Position numbers and translations under genes: made by a program. Shown here one piece after another: positions 18,461-28,178 of a DNA stretch of 64,000 nucleotides (the first letter of the stretch is position 1; each line of letters starts with the position of its first letter). The notes beneath the pieces were generated by a model. That model was given only the letters and a program-made list of their open reading frames with translations, ran no database searches and had not been told where the DNA came from. The DNA comes from Solirubrobacter deserti (GTDB lineage: Bacteria > Actinomycetota > Thermoleophilia > Solirubrobacterales > Solirubrobacteraceae). The stretch covers positions 83,281 through 147,280 of the forward strand of contig NZ_JAPCID010000014.1 in assembly GCF_027587175.1 (NCBI RefSeq), given 5' to 3'.

Positions 18461-19630
18461 ATGATCAAGGCTGCTCGCATCGCTCTGAGCCTCACCGCCG
18501 TAGCCGGCGTTGGCGCTACCTTCGCCGCCTGTGGTGGCGTCCCCGGAAACGCCGTCGCGACGGTGGACGGTGAGGCCATCGAGAAGTCGGACTTCACGCA
18601 CTGGATGAACGTCGCTGCCAAGTCGACGGGTCAGGCCAACGCGGCTGTTCCGGACCCCGAGGCCGGCTACAAGAAGTGCATCGCCGCCAAGCGCAAGGCG
18701 ACGCCGGCTCCGGCCAAGGGTCAGCCCAAGGTCACCGACTCCCAGCTCAAGACGCAGTGCGAGCAGGAGTACGAGCAGCTGCGCAACCAGGTGCTCCAGC
18801 TGCTGATCTCGTTCCAGTGGATCCAGGGCGAGGCCGACGCGATGGACGTCAAGGTGACGGACGCCGAGGTCAAGAAGTCCTTCAACGAGCAGAAGAAGCA
18901 GTCCTTCCCCAAGGAGGAGGACTACAAGAAGTTCATCAAGACCTCGGGCCAGACCGAGGAGGACATCCTCCAGCGCGTCAGGCTCGACCTGCTCTCGAAC
19001 AAGATCCGCGACAAGGTCGTCAAGGGCAAGGACGGCGTCTCCGACAAGGCGATCGCCGACTTCTACAACAAGAACAAGGCCCGCTTCGCGCAGCCCGAGA
19101 AGCGTGACCTGCGCGTCGTGCTGACCAAGGGCAAGGGCGAGGCGGACGACGCCAAGGCCGCCCTGGACAACGGCGACTCCTGGAACACCGTCGCCAAGAA
19201 GTACTCGATCGACGACACCTCCAAGGCCTCCGGCGGCAAGCTGCCCGCGCAGGCCAAGGGCACGCTCGACAAGGAGCTCGACGACGCCGTCTTCGGCGCC
19301 AAGAAGGGCGAGCTCGTCGGCCCGGTCAAGACCCAGTACGGCTACTACGTCTTCACGGTGACCAACGTCACCGCCGCCTCCCAGCAGACGCTGCAGGAGG
19401 CCAAGGAGACCATCAAGCAGACGCTCCAGTCGCAGAACCAGCAGAAGGCCCTCGACTCCTTCGTCAAGGACTTCACCAACCGCTGGAAGGAAAAGACGGA
19501 GTGCTCCGAGGGCTACAAGACCACGGACTGCAAGAACGGCCCGAAGGCCACGCCGACCCCGACCGCTCCGGCCGGCACGGTGCCGGAGGGCGCGGCTCCG
19601 CCGCAGGGCACGGTCCCCGAGGGCTCGTAG
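18461..19630 (+). CDS. Lipoprotein with parvulin-type peptidyl-prolyl isomerase domain (second paralogue)
   Basis: A 389-residue lipoprotein with signal and lipobox FAAC at residues 20-23, then the same GGVPGN-VATVDG opening as the protein at 10221-11183. It differs by an insertion near residues 45-110 (PDPEAGYKKCIAAKRKATPAPAKGQPKVTDSQ, with two cysteines) and a Pro/Thr/Gly-rich C-terminal tail (TPTAPAGTVPEGAAPPQGTVPEGS). The parvulin domain (KRDLRVVLTKGKGEADDAKAAL ... KYSIDDTSKASGGKLPAQAKGTLD ... VGPVKTQYGYYVFTVTNV) is almost identical to the paralogue. Likely an extracytoplasmic folding catalyst. A strong terminator follows. Confidence 0.9.
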   Translation: MIKAARIALSLTAVAGVGATFAACGGVPGNAVATVDGEAIEKSDFTHWMNVAAKSTGQANAAVPDPEAGYKKCIAAKRKATPAPAKGQPKVTDSQLKTQCEQEYEQLRNQVLQLLISFQWIQGEADAMDVKVTDAEVKKSFNEQKKQSFPKEEDYKKFIKTSGQTEEDILQRVRLDLLSNKIRDKVVKGKDGVSDKAIADFYNKNKARFAQPEKRDLRVVLTKGKGEADDAKAALDNGDSWNTVAKKYSIDDTSKASGGKLPAQAKGTLDKELDDAVFGAKKGELVGPVKTQYGYYVFTVTNVTAASQQTLQEAKETIKQTLQSQNQQKALDSFVKDFTNRWKEKTECSEGYKTTDCKNGPKATPTPTAPAGTVPEGAAPPQGTVPEGS

Positions 19631-19652
19631 TCCCCAGCGTCATCTGATTTCG

Positions 19653-19682
19653 CGAAGCGCCGCCATATCGAGCGGCGCTTCG
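19653..19682 (+). terminator. Intrinsic-type terminator hairpin
   Basis: CGAAGCGCCGC (19653-19663) pairs perfectly with GCGGCGCTTCG (19672-19682) around an 8-nt loop: 11 bp, followed by TCGTT. It ends the parvulin lipoprotein transcript. Confidence 0.8.
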
Positions 19683-19690
19683 TCGTTAAC

Positions 19691-19696
19691 TAGCCT
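19691..19696 (+). promoter_or_regulatory. -10 box (TAGCCT) before mazG
   Basis: TAGCCT ends 8 nt before ATG 19705 with no Shine-Dalgarno sequence between, consistent with a leaderless mazG-eno transcript. Confidence 0.4.
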
Positions 19697-19704
19697 CTTC
19701 GCGT

Positions 19705-21740
<2,036 letters not shown>

Positions 21741-21775
21741 GAGAGATCCGGGCGGTCCATTGCAGAGGAAGGGAG

Positions 21776-21802
21776 CCTGCCGCGTGGAAAGAACGCGGCA
21801 GG
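21776..21802 (+). promoter_or_regulatory. 9-bp hairpin directly before the DivIC-like start codon
   Basis: CCTGCCGCG (21776-21784) pairs perfectly with CGCGGCAGG (21794-21802) around TGGAAAGAA; the hairpin ends one base before ATG 21804. It may terminate the eno transcript or hide the next gene's start. There is no T run after it. Confidence 0.55.
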
Positions 21803-21803
21803 T

Positions 21804-22097
21804 ATGGACCGCCGCCGTTCCCTCGGGATTCGCTGGGACCGACTCGGGCGCTGGGCGCTCATCGGTGTCTTCGCGCTCGTGCTCTACCTGTACATCGGGC
21901 CTGCCCTGACGTGGATCTCCACCTATAAGGAGGCCGCGCGCCAGCGCGAGGCCGTCGCCAAGCTCAAGGAAGAGAACGAGCGCCTGCTGGAGCGCAAGGC
22001 CGAGCTGAGCGCCCCCGGCGCCATCGAGCGCGAGGCGCGCCGGCTCGGCATGGTCAAGGCCGGTGAGCGCGCCTACATCGTTGAAGGGCTCGATTAA
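21804..22097 (+). CDS. Septum formation initiator family protein (DivIC/FtsB-like)
   Basis: A 97-residue bitopic membrane protein of the divisome type: short basic cytoplasmic N-terminus (MDRRRSLGIRWDRLGR), one transmembrane helix (WALIGVFALVLYLYIGPAL, about 18-36), then an extracytoplasmic coiled coil (EAARQREAVAKLKEENERLLERKAELS) and a conserved end (IEREARRLGMVKAGERAYIV). This is the classic FtsB/DivIC layout next to eno, as in many bacteria. It probably bridges FtsL and FtsQ in the division complex. Confidence 0.9.
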   Translation: MDRRRSLGIRWDRLGRWALIGVFALVLYLYIGPALTWISTYKEAARQREAVAKLKEENERLLERKAELSAPGAIEREARRLGMVKAGERAYIVEGLD

Positions 22098-22105
22098 CGC
22101 GTTCG

Positions 22106-22111
22106 TAGACT
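22106..22111 (+). promoter_or_regulatory. -10 box (TAGACT) for leaderless gene
   Basis: TAGACT ends 7 nt before GTG 22119, and TTGAAG at 22081-22086 could serve as -35 with a 19-nt spacer. The start codon would be at the transcript 5' end. Confidence 0.45.
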
Positions 22112-22118
22112 GAGACGC

Positions 22119-22439
22119 GTGTCGTCCTACGAGACCGCACGCGAGCAGTGGGAGCAGGGGGTCAAGCGTCTCGACGACGCCTACCCCGAGCAGGTGCCGA
22201 CGCTCGAGCGCGTCACGCGCGCGATCCAGAACGAGCTGCGCCGCCGCCTCGGCGGCGCGTTCACCCTCGACGAGCTCGTCGACCTCTACGACGAGGGCAC
22301 GGGCTGGTGCACCGACCTCGCGGTCGAGGAGGCGCCGGACGAGCCGTTCGCGTGGGACGCCCGGGTCGTCGCCGACGCCGCGTTCGGCCGCTACGCCCGC
22401 GCAGCACGCGACTTCGCCGGCGGCCGCCGGATCAGCTAG
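22119..22439 (+). CDS. Small conserved hypothetical protein
   Basis: A 106-residue soluble acidic protein starting at GTG 22119 (MSSYETAREQWEQGVKRL). It is predicted largely helical, with DELVDLYDEGTGWCTDLAVEEAPDEPFAWDARVVADAAFGRYARAA as its core; no signal peptide, membrane helix or known motif is seen. It lies just after the DivIC-like gene but seems to have its own promoter. No function can be assigned. Confidence 0.7.
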   Translation: MSSYETAREQWEQGVKRLDDAYPEQVPTLERVTRAIQNELRRRLGGAFTLDELVDLYDEGTGWCTDLAVEEAPDEPFAWDARVVADAAFGRYARAARDFAGGRRIS

Positions 22440-22440
22440 C

Positions 22441-22486
22441 CGCACCGGCCGGTGCGTCGAGCGCCGAGCCGTGATTTCACGGCTCG
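22441..22486. terminator. Bidirectional terminator: palindrome plus 9-bp hairpin
   Basis: A perfect 16-bp palindrome (CGCACCGGCCGGTGCG, 22441-22456) is followed by a hairpin of CGAGCCGTG (22465-22473) with CACGGCTCG (22478-22486) and an ATTT loop. It lies between convergent genes, so it can serve both. Confidence 0.7.
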
Positions 22487-22498
22487 ACGCTGTCCGCT

Positions 22499-23086
22499 TC
22501 AGTCGTCGTCGGAGTCTTCACTCGCGCCGGCACGGCGGATCACGATCTGGTCTTCCTCGATCGAGATCTCGACGGGACGGTGGCCCGCCCAGTGCTCGGC
22601 GTAGATGGGGTCGTCCTGGATCGCGGGGTCCAGCCACAGGCCGTATCCCTCTTCACCATGGTCGAACGTACCCTCGAGCGGGCCCGCGGGCCCGGAGCGG
22701 CGGCGTGACCGGCCACCGCGGCGACGCGAACCCCGCTTGGGCTTCTCGTCTTCTTCGTCGACCTCGGCCGCGGCTGCGGCACGGGCCTCTTCTTCAGCGG
22801 CCTTACGTGCGGCCTCTTCGGCGGCACGGGCCTCTTCTTCAGCCTTGCGCTTGGCTTCCGCCTCGAGCTCGGCGGCGATCTGCGCGTCGTCTTCCGCGCG
22901 CAGGTCCACCTCCTCGACGGCGGCGCCGTTGTCTTCGGCGTCGGGCTCGAGGCCCTGCTCGCGCTTGAAGGCTTGGATCTGCTGGACGGTCACTTCCAGC
23001 TGGTGTGCGATCCACGCATCGGTACGACCCTGTCGCACCCACCCGCGGATCTGGTTAAGCTGAGGACGCAGGGACCGGCGGCTCAT
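22499..23086 (-). CDS. Hypothetical protein with HTH-like N-terminus and charged coiled coil
   Basis: A 195-residue protein starting at ATG 23086 (MSRRSLRPQLNQIRGWVRQGRTDAWIAHQLEVTVQQIQAFKREQGLEP), whose first 45 residues resemble a helix-turn-helix. Residues about 60-120 are an Ala/Glu/Arg-rich coiled coil, followed by a basic patch (KRGSRRRGGRSRRRSG) and a compact C-terminal domain (GTFDHGEEGYGLWLDPAIQDDPIYAEHWAGHRPVEISIEEDQIVI). It may bind nucleic acid; this is inferred from composition only. ATG 23125 is an alternative start. Confidence 0.65.
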   Translation of the reverse strand: MSRRSLRPQLNQIRGWVRQGRTDAWIAHQLEVTVQQIQAFKREQGLEPDAEDNGAAVEEVDLRAEDDAQIAAELEAEAKRKAEEEARAAEEAARKAAEEEARAAAAAEVDEEDEKPKRGSRRRGGRSRRRSGPAGPLEGTFDHGEEGYGLWLDPAIQDDPIYAEHWAGHRPVEISIEEDQIVIRRAGASEDSDDD

Positions 23087-23128
23087 AAGAGGCCCGGAGA
23101 CTAGCGCATAGGGTCCAACCATCATCTA

Positions 23129-23151
23129 GGGGCTCATCGGGTGCAAGCCCC
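23129..23151. repeat. Short hairpin in the spacer before csrA
   Basis: GGGGCT (23129-23134) can pair with AGCCCC (23146-23151). It lies in the 169-nt spacer between divergent genes, which otherwise holds their promoters and shows no open frame. Confidence 0.3.
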
Positions 23152-23255
23152 ATACCGGATACATCAATCACAACTAGCCTCACCAGTGCTCACCACGCGG
23201 GCAGAAGCGGGTCTGCTCAGTGGGCCGAGTCGGAAATCGCCAGGGAGGCGGCGGC

Positions 23256-23495
23256 ATGCTGGTACTGACACGTAAGTCCAACCAGTCGATCATGATCGGC
23301 GACGACATCGAGGTCTCCGTGCTGTCGATCATGGGCGAGAAGGTCCGTATCGGCATCCAGGCCCCACGGGACATCCCCGTGTTCCGCAAAGAGGTCTATC
23401 TGGAGATCCAGCAGGAGAACGTGGCCGCCGGGGCGTCCGCGCGGGCCGAGGTCGACGACGCGCTCAAGCGCCTCGCTCGCACCAATGAGCCCTAG
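23256..23495 (+). CDS. csrA: Carbon storage regulator, RNA-binding protein
   Basis: A 79-residue CsrA/RsmA homologue starting [51 protein letters not shown], matching the family over its whole core; the conserved RNA-contacting residues L4, R6 and the VFRKEVY strand with Arg44-equivalent are present. It binds GGA motifs in mRNA leaders and blocks or alters translation. GGGAGG lies 6 nt before ATG 23256, a strong Shine-Dalgarno sequence. CsrA is usually linked with flagellar genes (fliW, fliC); none is in this window. Its stop overlaps the convergent gene's stop. Confidence 0.95.
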   Translation: MLVLTRKSNQSIMIGDDIEVSVLSIMGEKVRIGIQAPRDIPVFRKEVYLEIQQENVAAGASARAEVDDALKRLARTNEP

Positions 23496-23737
23496 GACGG
23501 GCTGAGGACGTAGTAGAGCGTGGCGAACATGGCGTAGGTCACGATCGCCGCGGTCGCCACGAGCACCAGGACGAGCACCACGAAGCGCATGGAGCCGTGG
23601 CGGTGCGTGCGCTTGGCCTGCCGCTCGGCGGCCCGCCGCTCCGCTCGCTTGCGGAGCTTCTCGCGCCGCTCGCGGTCCTCCTCGATCTCCTCGAAGAAGG
23701 CGTCTTCGATATCGGCGATGCTCTGGCGCATGCGCAT
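23492..23737 (-). CDS. Small membrane protein with charged N-terminal helix
   Basis: An 81-residue protein from ATG 23737. A highly charged helix ([33 protein letters not shown]) precedes one transmembrane helix ([29 protein letters not shown]) at the C-terminus, the layout of a tail-anchored protein. The longer open frame upstream is the antisense shadow of the malic enzyme. Function unknown; it converges on csrA with CTAG overlap. Confidence 0.7.
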   Translation of the reverse strand: MRMRQSIADIEDAFFEEIEEDRERREKLRKRAERRAAERQAKRTHRHGSMRFVVLVLVLVATAAIVTYAMFATLYYVLSPS

Positions 23738-23779
23738 GGCGGAGTAACCATAACGCTCGGCGTGACACCATCCGAGGTC

Positions 23780-25261
23780 ATGTCCAGCCTGCAGGCGCCG
23801 GCGGGGCTCCAGCCCTCGGCCTCGTACTCGTTCACCATGCGCATCGAGCTGCGCCAGCTGCCGGGGGCCTTCGCGGCCGTCGCGCACGCGGTCGGCGCCG
23901 AGGGGGCCATCCTCGGCGCGATCGATCTCGTCCGCGTCGACCAGCGGGGCGTCGTGCGCGACGTGACGGTCGCGTGCGTCGACGCTGCCCACGGTGAGCG
24001 CGTCGTCGCCGCCGTGCGCGCGCTGGAGGGCATCAAGGTCGCCAGCGTCTCCGACCGCACGTTCCTGATGCACAAGGGCGGCAAGATCGAGGTCCGCCCG
24101 AAGGTCCCGATCAAGACCCGCGACGACCTCTCGATGGCCTACACGCCGGGCGTGGCGCGCGTGTGCCGGGCGATCGCCGACGACCGCGAGTCCGCCTGGA
24201 CGCTGACGATCAAGGGCCACACGGTCGCCGTCGTGTCCGACGGCACGGCCGTCCTCGGCCTCGGCGACATCGGGCCCGAGGCCGCCATGCCCGTGATGGA
24301 GGGCAAGGCGATGCTGTTCAAGGAGCTGGGCGGCGTCGACGCCTTCCCGCTGTGCGTGAACACGACCGACGTGGACGAGATCGTCCGGCTCGTCGAGCAG
24401 GTCGCGCCCACGTTCGGCGGCATCAACCTCGAGGACATCTCCGCGCCGCGCTGCTTCGAGATCGAGCGGCGCCTGAAGGAGTCGCTGGACATCCCGGTCT
24501 TCCACGACGACCAGCACGGCACGGCGGTGGTCGTGCTCGCGGCGCTGCTCAACGCGCTGCGCGTGGTGGGCAAGCGCGCCTCCGACGTGCGCGTGGTGGT
24601 CGTCGGCGCGGGCGCCGCGGGCCTGGCGTGCGCGAAAATCATCCTCGAGCACGGCGTGCAGGACCTCGTCGTGTGCGACATCGGCGGCATCCTGCACCCC
24701 GAGCGCACGGACCTCGAGGGGGAGCTGGCCGCGATGGCGGCGCGCACGAACCCGCGCGGGCTGCGCGGCACGGCCAACGACGCGCTGGAGGGCGCCGACG
24801 TAGTGGTGGGGGTGAGCGCGCCGGGCGCGTTCACGGCCGACGCGGTCAAGACGATGGCCAAGGACGCGATCGTGTTCGCGATGGCCAACCCGACGCCCGA
24901 GGTGCAGCCCGAGGACTGCTGGGACCACGTCGCGATCATGGCCACCGGCCGCAGCGACTATCCGAACCAGATCAACAACGTGCTGGCCTTCCCGGGGATC
25001 TTCCGCGGGGCGCTGGACGTGCGCGCGCGGGGCATCGACGAGGCGATGAAGCTTGCCGCGGCGCGGGCGCTCGCGAGCGTGATCCCGGACGAGGAGCTCG
25101 GGCCGGAGTACATCGTGCCGAGCGTGTTCAACCGCAACGTGGCGCCGGCGGTCGCGCAGGCGGTGGCCGCGGCGGCGATCGAGTCGGGCATCGCCCGCCG
25201 TGAGCGGCTCCCGGTGCAGGGAGCGCCGCCCACGGAGGAGATGAAGCTGCCTGGCTTCTGA
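23780..25261 (+). CDS. NAD(P)-dependent malic enzyme with N-terminal ACT domain
   Basis: Oxidatively decarboxylates malate to pyruvate. From ATG 23780 (or GTG 23762) the first 85 residues look like an ACT regulatory domain (YSFTMRIELRQLPGAFAAVAHAVGAEGAILGAIDLV), suggesting control by a small ligand. The malic domain follows: MAYTPGVARVCRAI, the catalytic Lys in VMEGKAMLFKEL, the metal site in FGGINLEDISAPRCFEIE and FHDDQHGTAVVVLAAL, then the NAD-binding fold (VVVVGAGAAGLACAKIIL) and ATGRSDYPNQINNVLAFPGIFRGALD. The ACT-malic fusion is known in Gram-positive bacteria. About 493 residues. Confidence 0.94.
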   Translation: MSSLQAPAGLQPSASYSFTMRIELRQLPGAFAAVAHAVGAEGAILGAIDLVRVDQRGVVRDVTVACVDAAHGERVVAAVRALEGIKVASVSDRTFLMHKGGKIEVRPKVPIKTRDDLSMAYTPGVARVCRAIADDRESAWTLTIKGHTVAVVSDGTAVLGLGDIGPEAAMPVMEGKAMLFKELGGVDAFPLCVNTTDVDEIVRLVEQVAPTFGGINLEDISAPRCFEIERRLKESLDIPVFHDDQHGTAVVVLAALLNALRVVGKRASDVRVVVVGAGAAGLACAKIILEHGVQDLVVCDIGGILHPERTDLEGELAAMAARTNPRGLRGTANDALEGADVVVGVSAPGAFTADAVKTMAKDAIVFAMANPTPEVQPEDCWDHVAIMATGRSDYPNQINNVLAFPGIFRGALDVRARGIDEAMKLAAARALASVIPDEELGPEYIVPSVFNRNVAPAVAQAVAAAAIESGIARRERLPVQGAPPTEEMKLPGF

Positions 25262-25264
25262 GCC

Positions 25265-26188
25265 CTAGGCCGAGACGGAGGACTCGGCCTCGTCGTAGAC
25301 CTTGATGAAGCGCAGGTAGTTGTCGGCGATCTTCTCGGCCTGCTCGGCGCGGTCGCCGCCGTCGAGGTAGGCCTTGAGCGGGTCCCACCAGATCGAGCGG
25401 CCGATGGCGAAGCCGATGAAGCCCTCGACGGGCGCGGCGGCCTGCAGCCACTGGTCGACCTTCTCGTTGGACGCGCCGCGGCCCAGGAGCACGGTCTTGA
25501 CGTTCTCGCGGCCCTCGCCCTTGCGGGTCTGCTCGGCGAGCATCTCCGCGTCCTCGCGGGTGTCGACGCCCTCGATCTTCCAGATGTCGACCTCGACGCC
25601 CTCGTTCTGGAAGTGCTCGATCGCGCGGCGCATCAGCTCGGGCCGCAGCTCGGCGTCGTAGCGGTCGGCGTCGCCGCCGACGGACTCCAGCTGGGCCGGC
25701 TCGGCCGGGACCAGCAGCTCGAACAGGAACAGACGGTCGTTCTCGTGCAGCCAGTCGGCGAGCTGCTTCAGACGCTTGGTCTGGCGCTCGTTCATCTCCT
25801 TGTCGCCGTCCGGGTTGAAGCGGACGAGCACCTTGGTGGCGAGCAGGTCGTACTTCTCGATGTGGGCACCGAATTCGTCGCCGTACTCGAACTGGAACTC
25901 GTCCACGCCCGACTTTTCGGCCGGCATCGTCAGCGACAGGCCGTGCTTCTTGGCCAGCTCGGGGATGTCACCACCGAACTGCTCGTCGACGAGCACGCCC
26001 GCGGACTTGCCGTCCAGGCCACGCTCGACGGCCTTCTCCATGCCCTCGTAGATGAGCTTCTTCGCGTCGGTGATCGTCGCGGTCTCTTCGGGCGTCGGGT
26101 CACCCTCGATCCCGAACATCTTCTTCTGGAAGGACCCTCGGTGATCGAAGGCCAAGATGTACAGCTTCCCGTCGTAACCGAGGGCCAT
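25265..26188 (-). CDS. DUF2090 / IolC C-terminal-like aldolase-fold protein
   Basis: A 307-residue protein from ATG 26188, which has a good Shine-Dalgarno sequence (GAGGAG about 8 nt upstream). The opening GKLYILAFDHRGSFQKKMFG and the later LLATKVLVRFNPDGD, FELLVPAEPAQL, VDIWKIEGVDTREDAEMLAEQ and GFIGFAIGRSIWWDPLKAYLDG are typical of the DUF2090 domain, found fused to IolC in some bacteria and thought to act as a 5-keto-2-deoxygluconate-6-phosphate aldolase in inositol breakdown. Here it stands alone with no iol genes nearby, so the substrate is uncertain. A TIM-barrel fold is inferred. Confidence 0.8.
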   Translation of the reverse strand: MALGYDGKLYILAFDHRGSFQKKMFGIEGDPTPEETATITDAKKLIYEGMEKAVERGLDGKSAGVLVDEQFGGDIPELAKKHGLSLTMPAEKSGVDEFQFEYGDEFGAHIEKYDLLATKVLVRFNPDGDKEMNERQTKRLKQLADWLHENDRLFLFELLVPAEPAQLESVGGDADRYDAELRPELMRRAIEHFQNEGVEVDIWKIEGVDTREDAEMLAEQTRKGEGRENVKTVLLGRGASNEKVDQWLQAAAPVEGFIGFAIGRSIWWDPLKAYLDGGDRAEQAEKIADNYLRFIKVYDEAESSVSA

Positions 26189-26264
26189 CTGTGTCAACTC
26201 CTCTTTGGCGGTTGCAAACCCTCGACAGTATGAAGGCTCCGGGGTTCGTACTCTTCCCGGCCAC

Positions 26265-27365
26265 ATGGAGCCGAAGTTCAGCGGCCCCGCGTACACGGTC
26301 GGCATCGAGGAAGAGCTGATGATCCTCGACCCCGACTCCTACGCGCTGGTCAACGCGATCGACGATCTGCTGGAAGACTCGCCGGACGGCGCGATCAAGC
26401 CCGAGCTCATGGAGTCCGTGCTCGAGATCTCGACCAACCCGTGCGCGGACGTGCGCGAGGCCGGTGTCGCGCTGCGTTCACTGCGGCGTCAGGTTCGAGA
26501 CACCGCGGACAAGAAGGGCCTCGTGATCGGCTCGGCGGGCACGCACCCGCTCGCGCGCTGGGAGGACCAGCGGATCACGGCCGCGCCGCGCTACCGCGAC
26601 CTCGTCCAGGAGCTGCGCTTCGTCGCGCGCCAGGAGATCATCTTCGGCCTGCACGTGCACATCGGGCTCGACGATCCCGACAAGGCCATCCACGTCGCCA
26701 ACGGCATGCGCGTGCACGTGCCGATCCTCCTCGCCCTGAGCGCCAACTCGCCCTACTGGCGTGGCGACGACACGGGCCTGGCCTCCACGCGGATGCCGAT
26801 CTTTCGCGCGTTCCCGCGCGTCGGCATCCCGCCCCACTACGAGGGCTGGCAGGACTATCAGGAGCGGATCGGCTTCATGGTCGACACCGGGGTCATGGAG
26901 GACTACACCTGGCTCTGGTACGACGTGCGGCCGCATCCGAACTTCGGCACGGTCGAGATCCGCGCGATGGACGCGCAGACGCACGTCGAGCACACGGTGG
27001 GGCTCGCAGCGCTGATCCAGGCGATGGTCAAGGAGCTGGCCGAGCACTTCGAAGCCGGCAAGGAGCTGGCCCGGTACCCGTACGAGATGCTCGACGAGAA
27101 CAAGTGGCTCGCGAGCCGGCACGGGATGGAGGGCGAGCTCGTCGACCTCCCGGAGCGCTCGACGGTGCCGGCCAAGGCGCTCGCGCGGCGGCTGCTGGAC
27201 CGGCTGCGCGAGCACGCCCAGGACCTCGGCGCGGCGGACGAGCTGGAGGCGATCGAGGATCTGCTCGAGCATGGCAACGGGGCCTTCCGCCAGCGCAAGG
27301 TGTTCGAGGCCAACCGCGACTTCACCGAGCTCCTGCAGGACATCGTCGAGGCCTCGGGTCCCTAG
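26265..27365 (+). CDS. Carboxylate-amine ligase / glutamate-cysteine ligase type 2 (YbdK-like)
   Basis: A 366-residue ATP-dependent ligase of the GCS2 family, which joins glutamate to an amine such as cysteine. ATG 26265 begins MEPKFSGPAYTVGIEEELMILDP, containing the conserved GIEEE metal-binding motif; further motifs are ELMESVLEISTNPCADV, GLHVHIGLDDPDKAIHVANGMR, LLALSANSPYWRGDDTGLASTRMPIFRAFPR and TVEIRAMDAQT. In actinobacteria such proteins may make gamma-glutamylcysteine, but many family members have other or unknown amines. TACTCT at 26249-26254 is a possible -10 box. Confidence 0.9.
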   Translation: MEPKFSGPAYTVGIEEELMILDPDSYALVNAIDDLLEDSPDGAIKPELMESVLEISTNPCADVREAGVALRSLRRQVRDTADKKGLVIGSAGTHPLARWEDQRITAAPRYRDLVQELRFVARQEIIFGLHVHIGLDDPDKAIHVANGMRVHVPILLALSANSPYWRGDDTGLASTRMPIFRAFPRVGIPPHYEGWQDYQERIGFMVDTGVMEDYTWLWYDVRPHPNFGTVEIRAMDAQTHVEHTVGLAALIQAMVKELAEHFEAGKELARYPYEMLDENKWLASRHGMEGELVDLPERSTVPAKALARRLLDRLREHAQDLGAADELEAIEDLLEHGNGAFRQRKVFEANRDFTELLQDIVEASGP

Positions 27366-27419
27366 CCGCCAACTCCGGTCGAGGCGGGCGCGCGGGCGGC
27401 GTAGACTTGATGAGCCCTC

Positions 27420-28175
27420 ATGAGCAGCGGTCCGGACCTCTATCTGGTGTGCAAGAGCTGTGGTGCGGAAGTCTCTCCGTACATCACGGAGTGCCCGTAC
27501 TGCGGTACGCGCATCCAGAAGCGCGCGCCCAAGCTGGATCGCGGCGGCGTGCCCAAGGCCTCCAAGAAGGCCAAGCGCTCCCGCCCGCAGCTTCCGCGCC
27601 TGCGTCCGGGGGAGATCCCCGGCATTCGCGCCGACCGCCGCGCCTGGGCCGTCTGGCTGCTGGTCCTGGTGCCGATCATCGCCACGCTGACGCTGCAGGT
27701 GCGGCCCGTCTGGCTGGCCGAGTTCACCTACGGCGCCGGCCTCGACGATCCGTGGCGCGCCTTCACCTCGGTCTTCGCCTACACCTCGTCCGGCTACGAG
27801 GCCGTGACCCTGGCCGCGATCGCCCTCTTCGGCTGGCTGATGGAGAAGCGCCACGGCTGGTGGGCGCCGCTGTTCATCTTCCTCGTCTGCGGCGTCGGCG
27901 GCGCCTACTTCGCGGTCGAGGTCCTCGGTGAGGGCATCGTGCGCGGCGCGAACGGCGCCGCCCTGGGCATGCTCGCGGCGTGGACGATGCGCGACGTGCT
28001 GGGCCGCCGCGCCGGCCGTGAGGACGACAGCGACCTGCTGGGCGTGCTCGCGATCGCGGCGGTGCTCGTGCTGCTGCCGCTCGCCTCGACCGAGGCGAGC
28101 GGGATCGCGGGGATCTTCGGCGGCGTGGCCGGGCTCGTGTTGGGCGTGCTGTTCGCGCGGTTGCGCGAGCGGTAG
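27420..28175 (+). CDS. Rhomboid-like membrane protein with zinc ribbon, catalytically degenerate
   Basis: A 251-residue protein. Residues 11-30 form a zinc ribbon (CKSCGAEVSPYITECPYCG), followed by a basic linker rich in Lys/Arg and about six transmembrane helices beginning AVWLLVLVPIIATLTL. The helical core resembles rhomboid proteases, but the active-site GxSG is GANGAALG (Asn in place of Ser) and the helix that should carry the catalytic His reads GIAGIFGGVAGLVLG without one. It is therefore probably a pseudoprotease. TAGACT at 27402-27407 is a possible -10 box. Confidence 0.8.
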   Translation: MSSGPDLYLVCKSCGAEVSPYITECPYCGTRIQKRAPKLDRGGVPKASKKAKRSRPQLPRLRPGEIPGIRADRRAWAVWLLVLVPIIATLTLQVRPVWLAEFTYGAGLDDPWRAFTSVFAYTSSGYEAVTLAAIALFGWLMEKRHGWWAPLFIFLVCGVGGAYFAVEVLGEGIVRGANGAALGMLAAWTMRDVLGRRAGREDDSDLLGVLAIAAVLVLLPLASTEASGIAGIFGGVAGLVLGVLFARLRER

Positions 28176-28178
28176 CCG

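Noticed and set aside
23087..23255. Possible riboswitch before csrA
   Set aside because: Only one 6-bp stem is visible and no known aptamer consensus could be matched.
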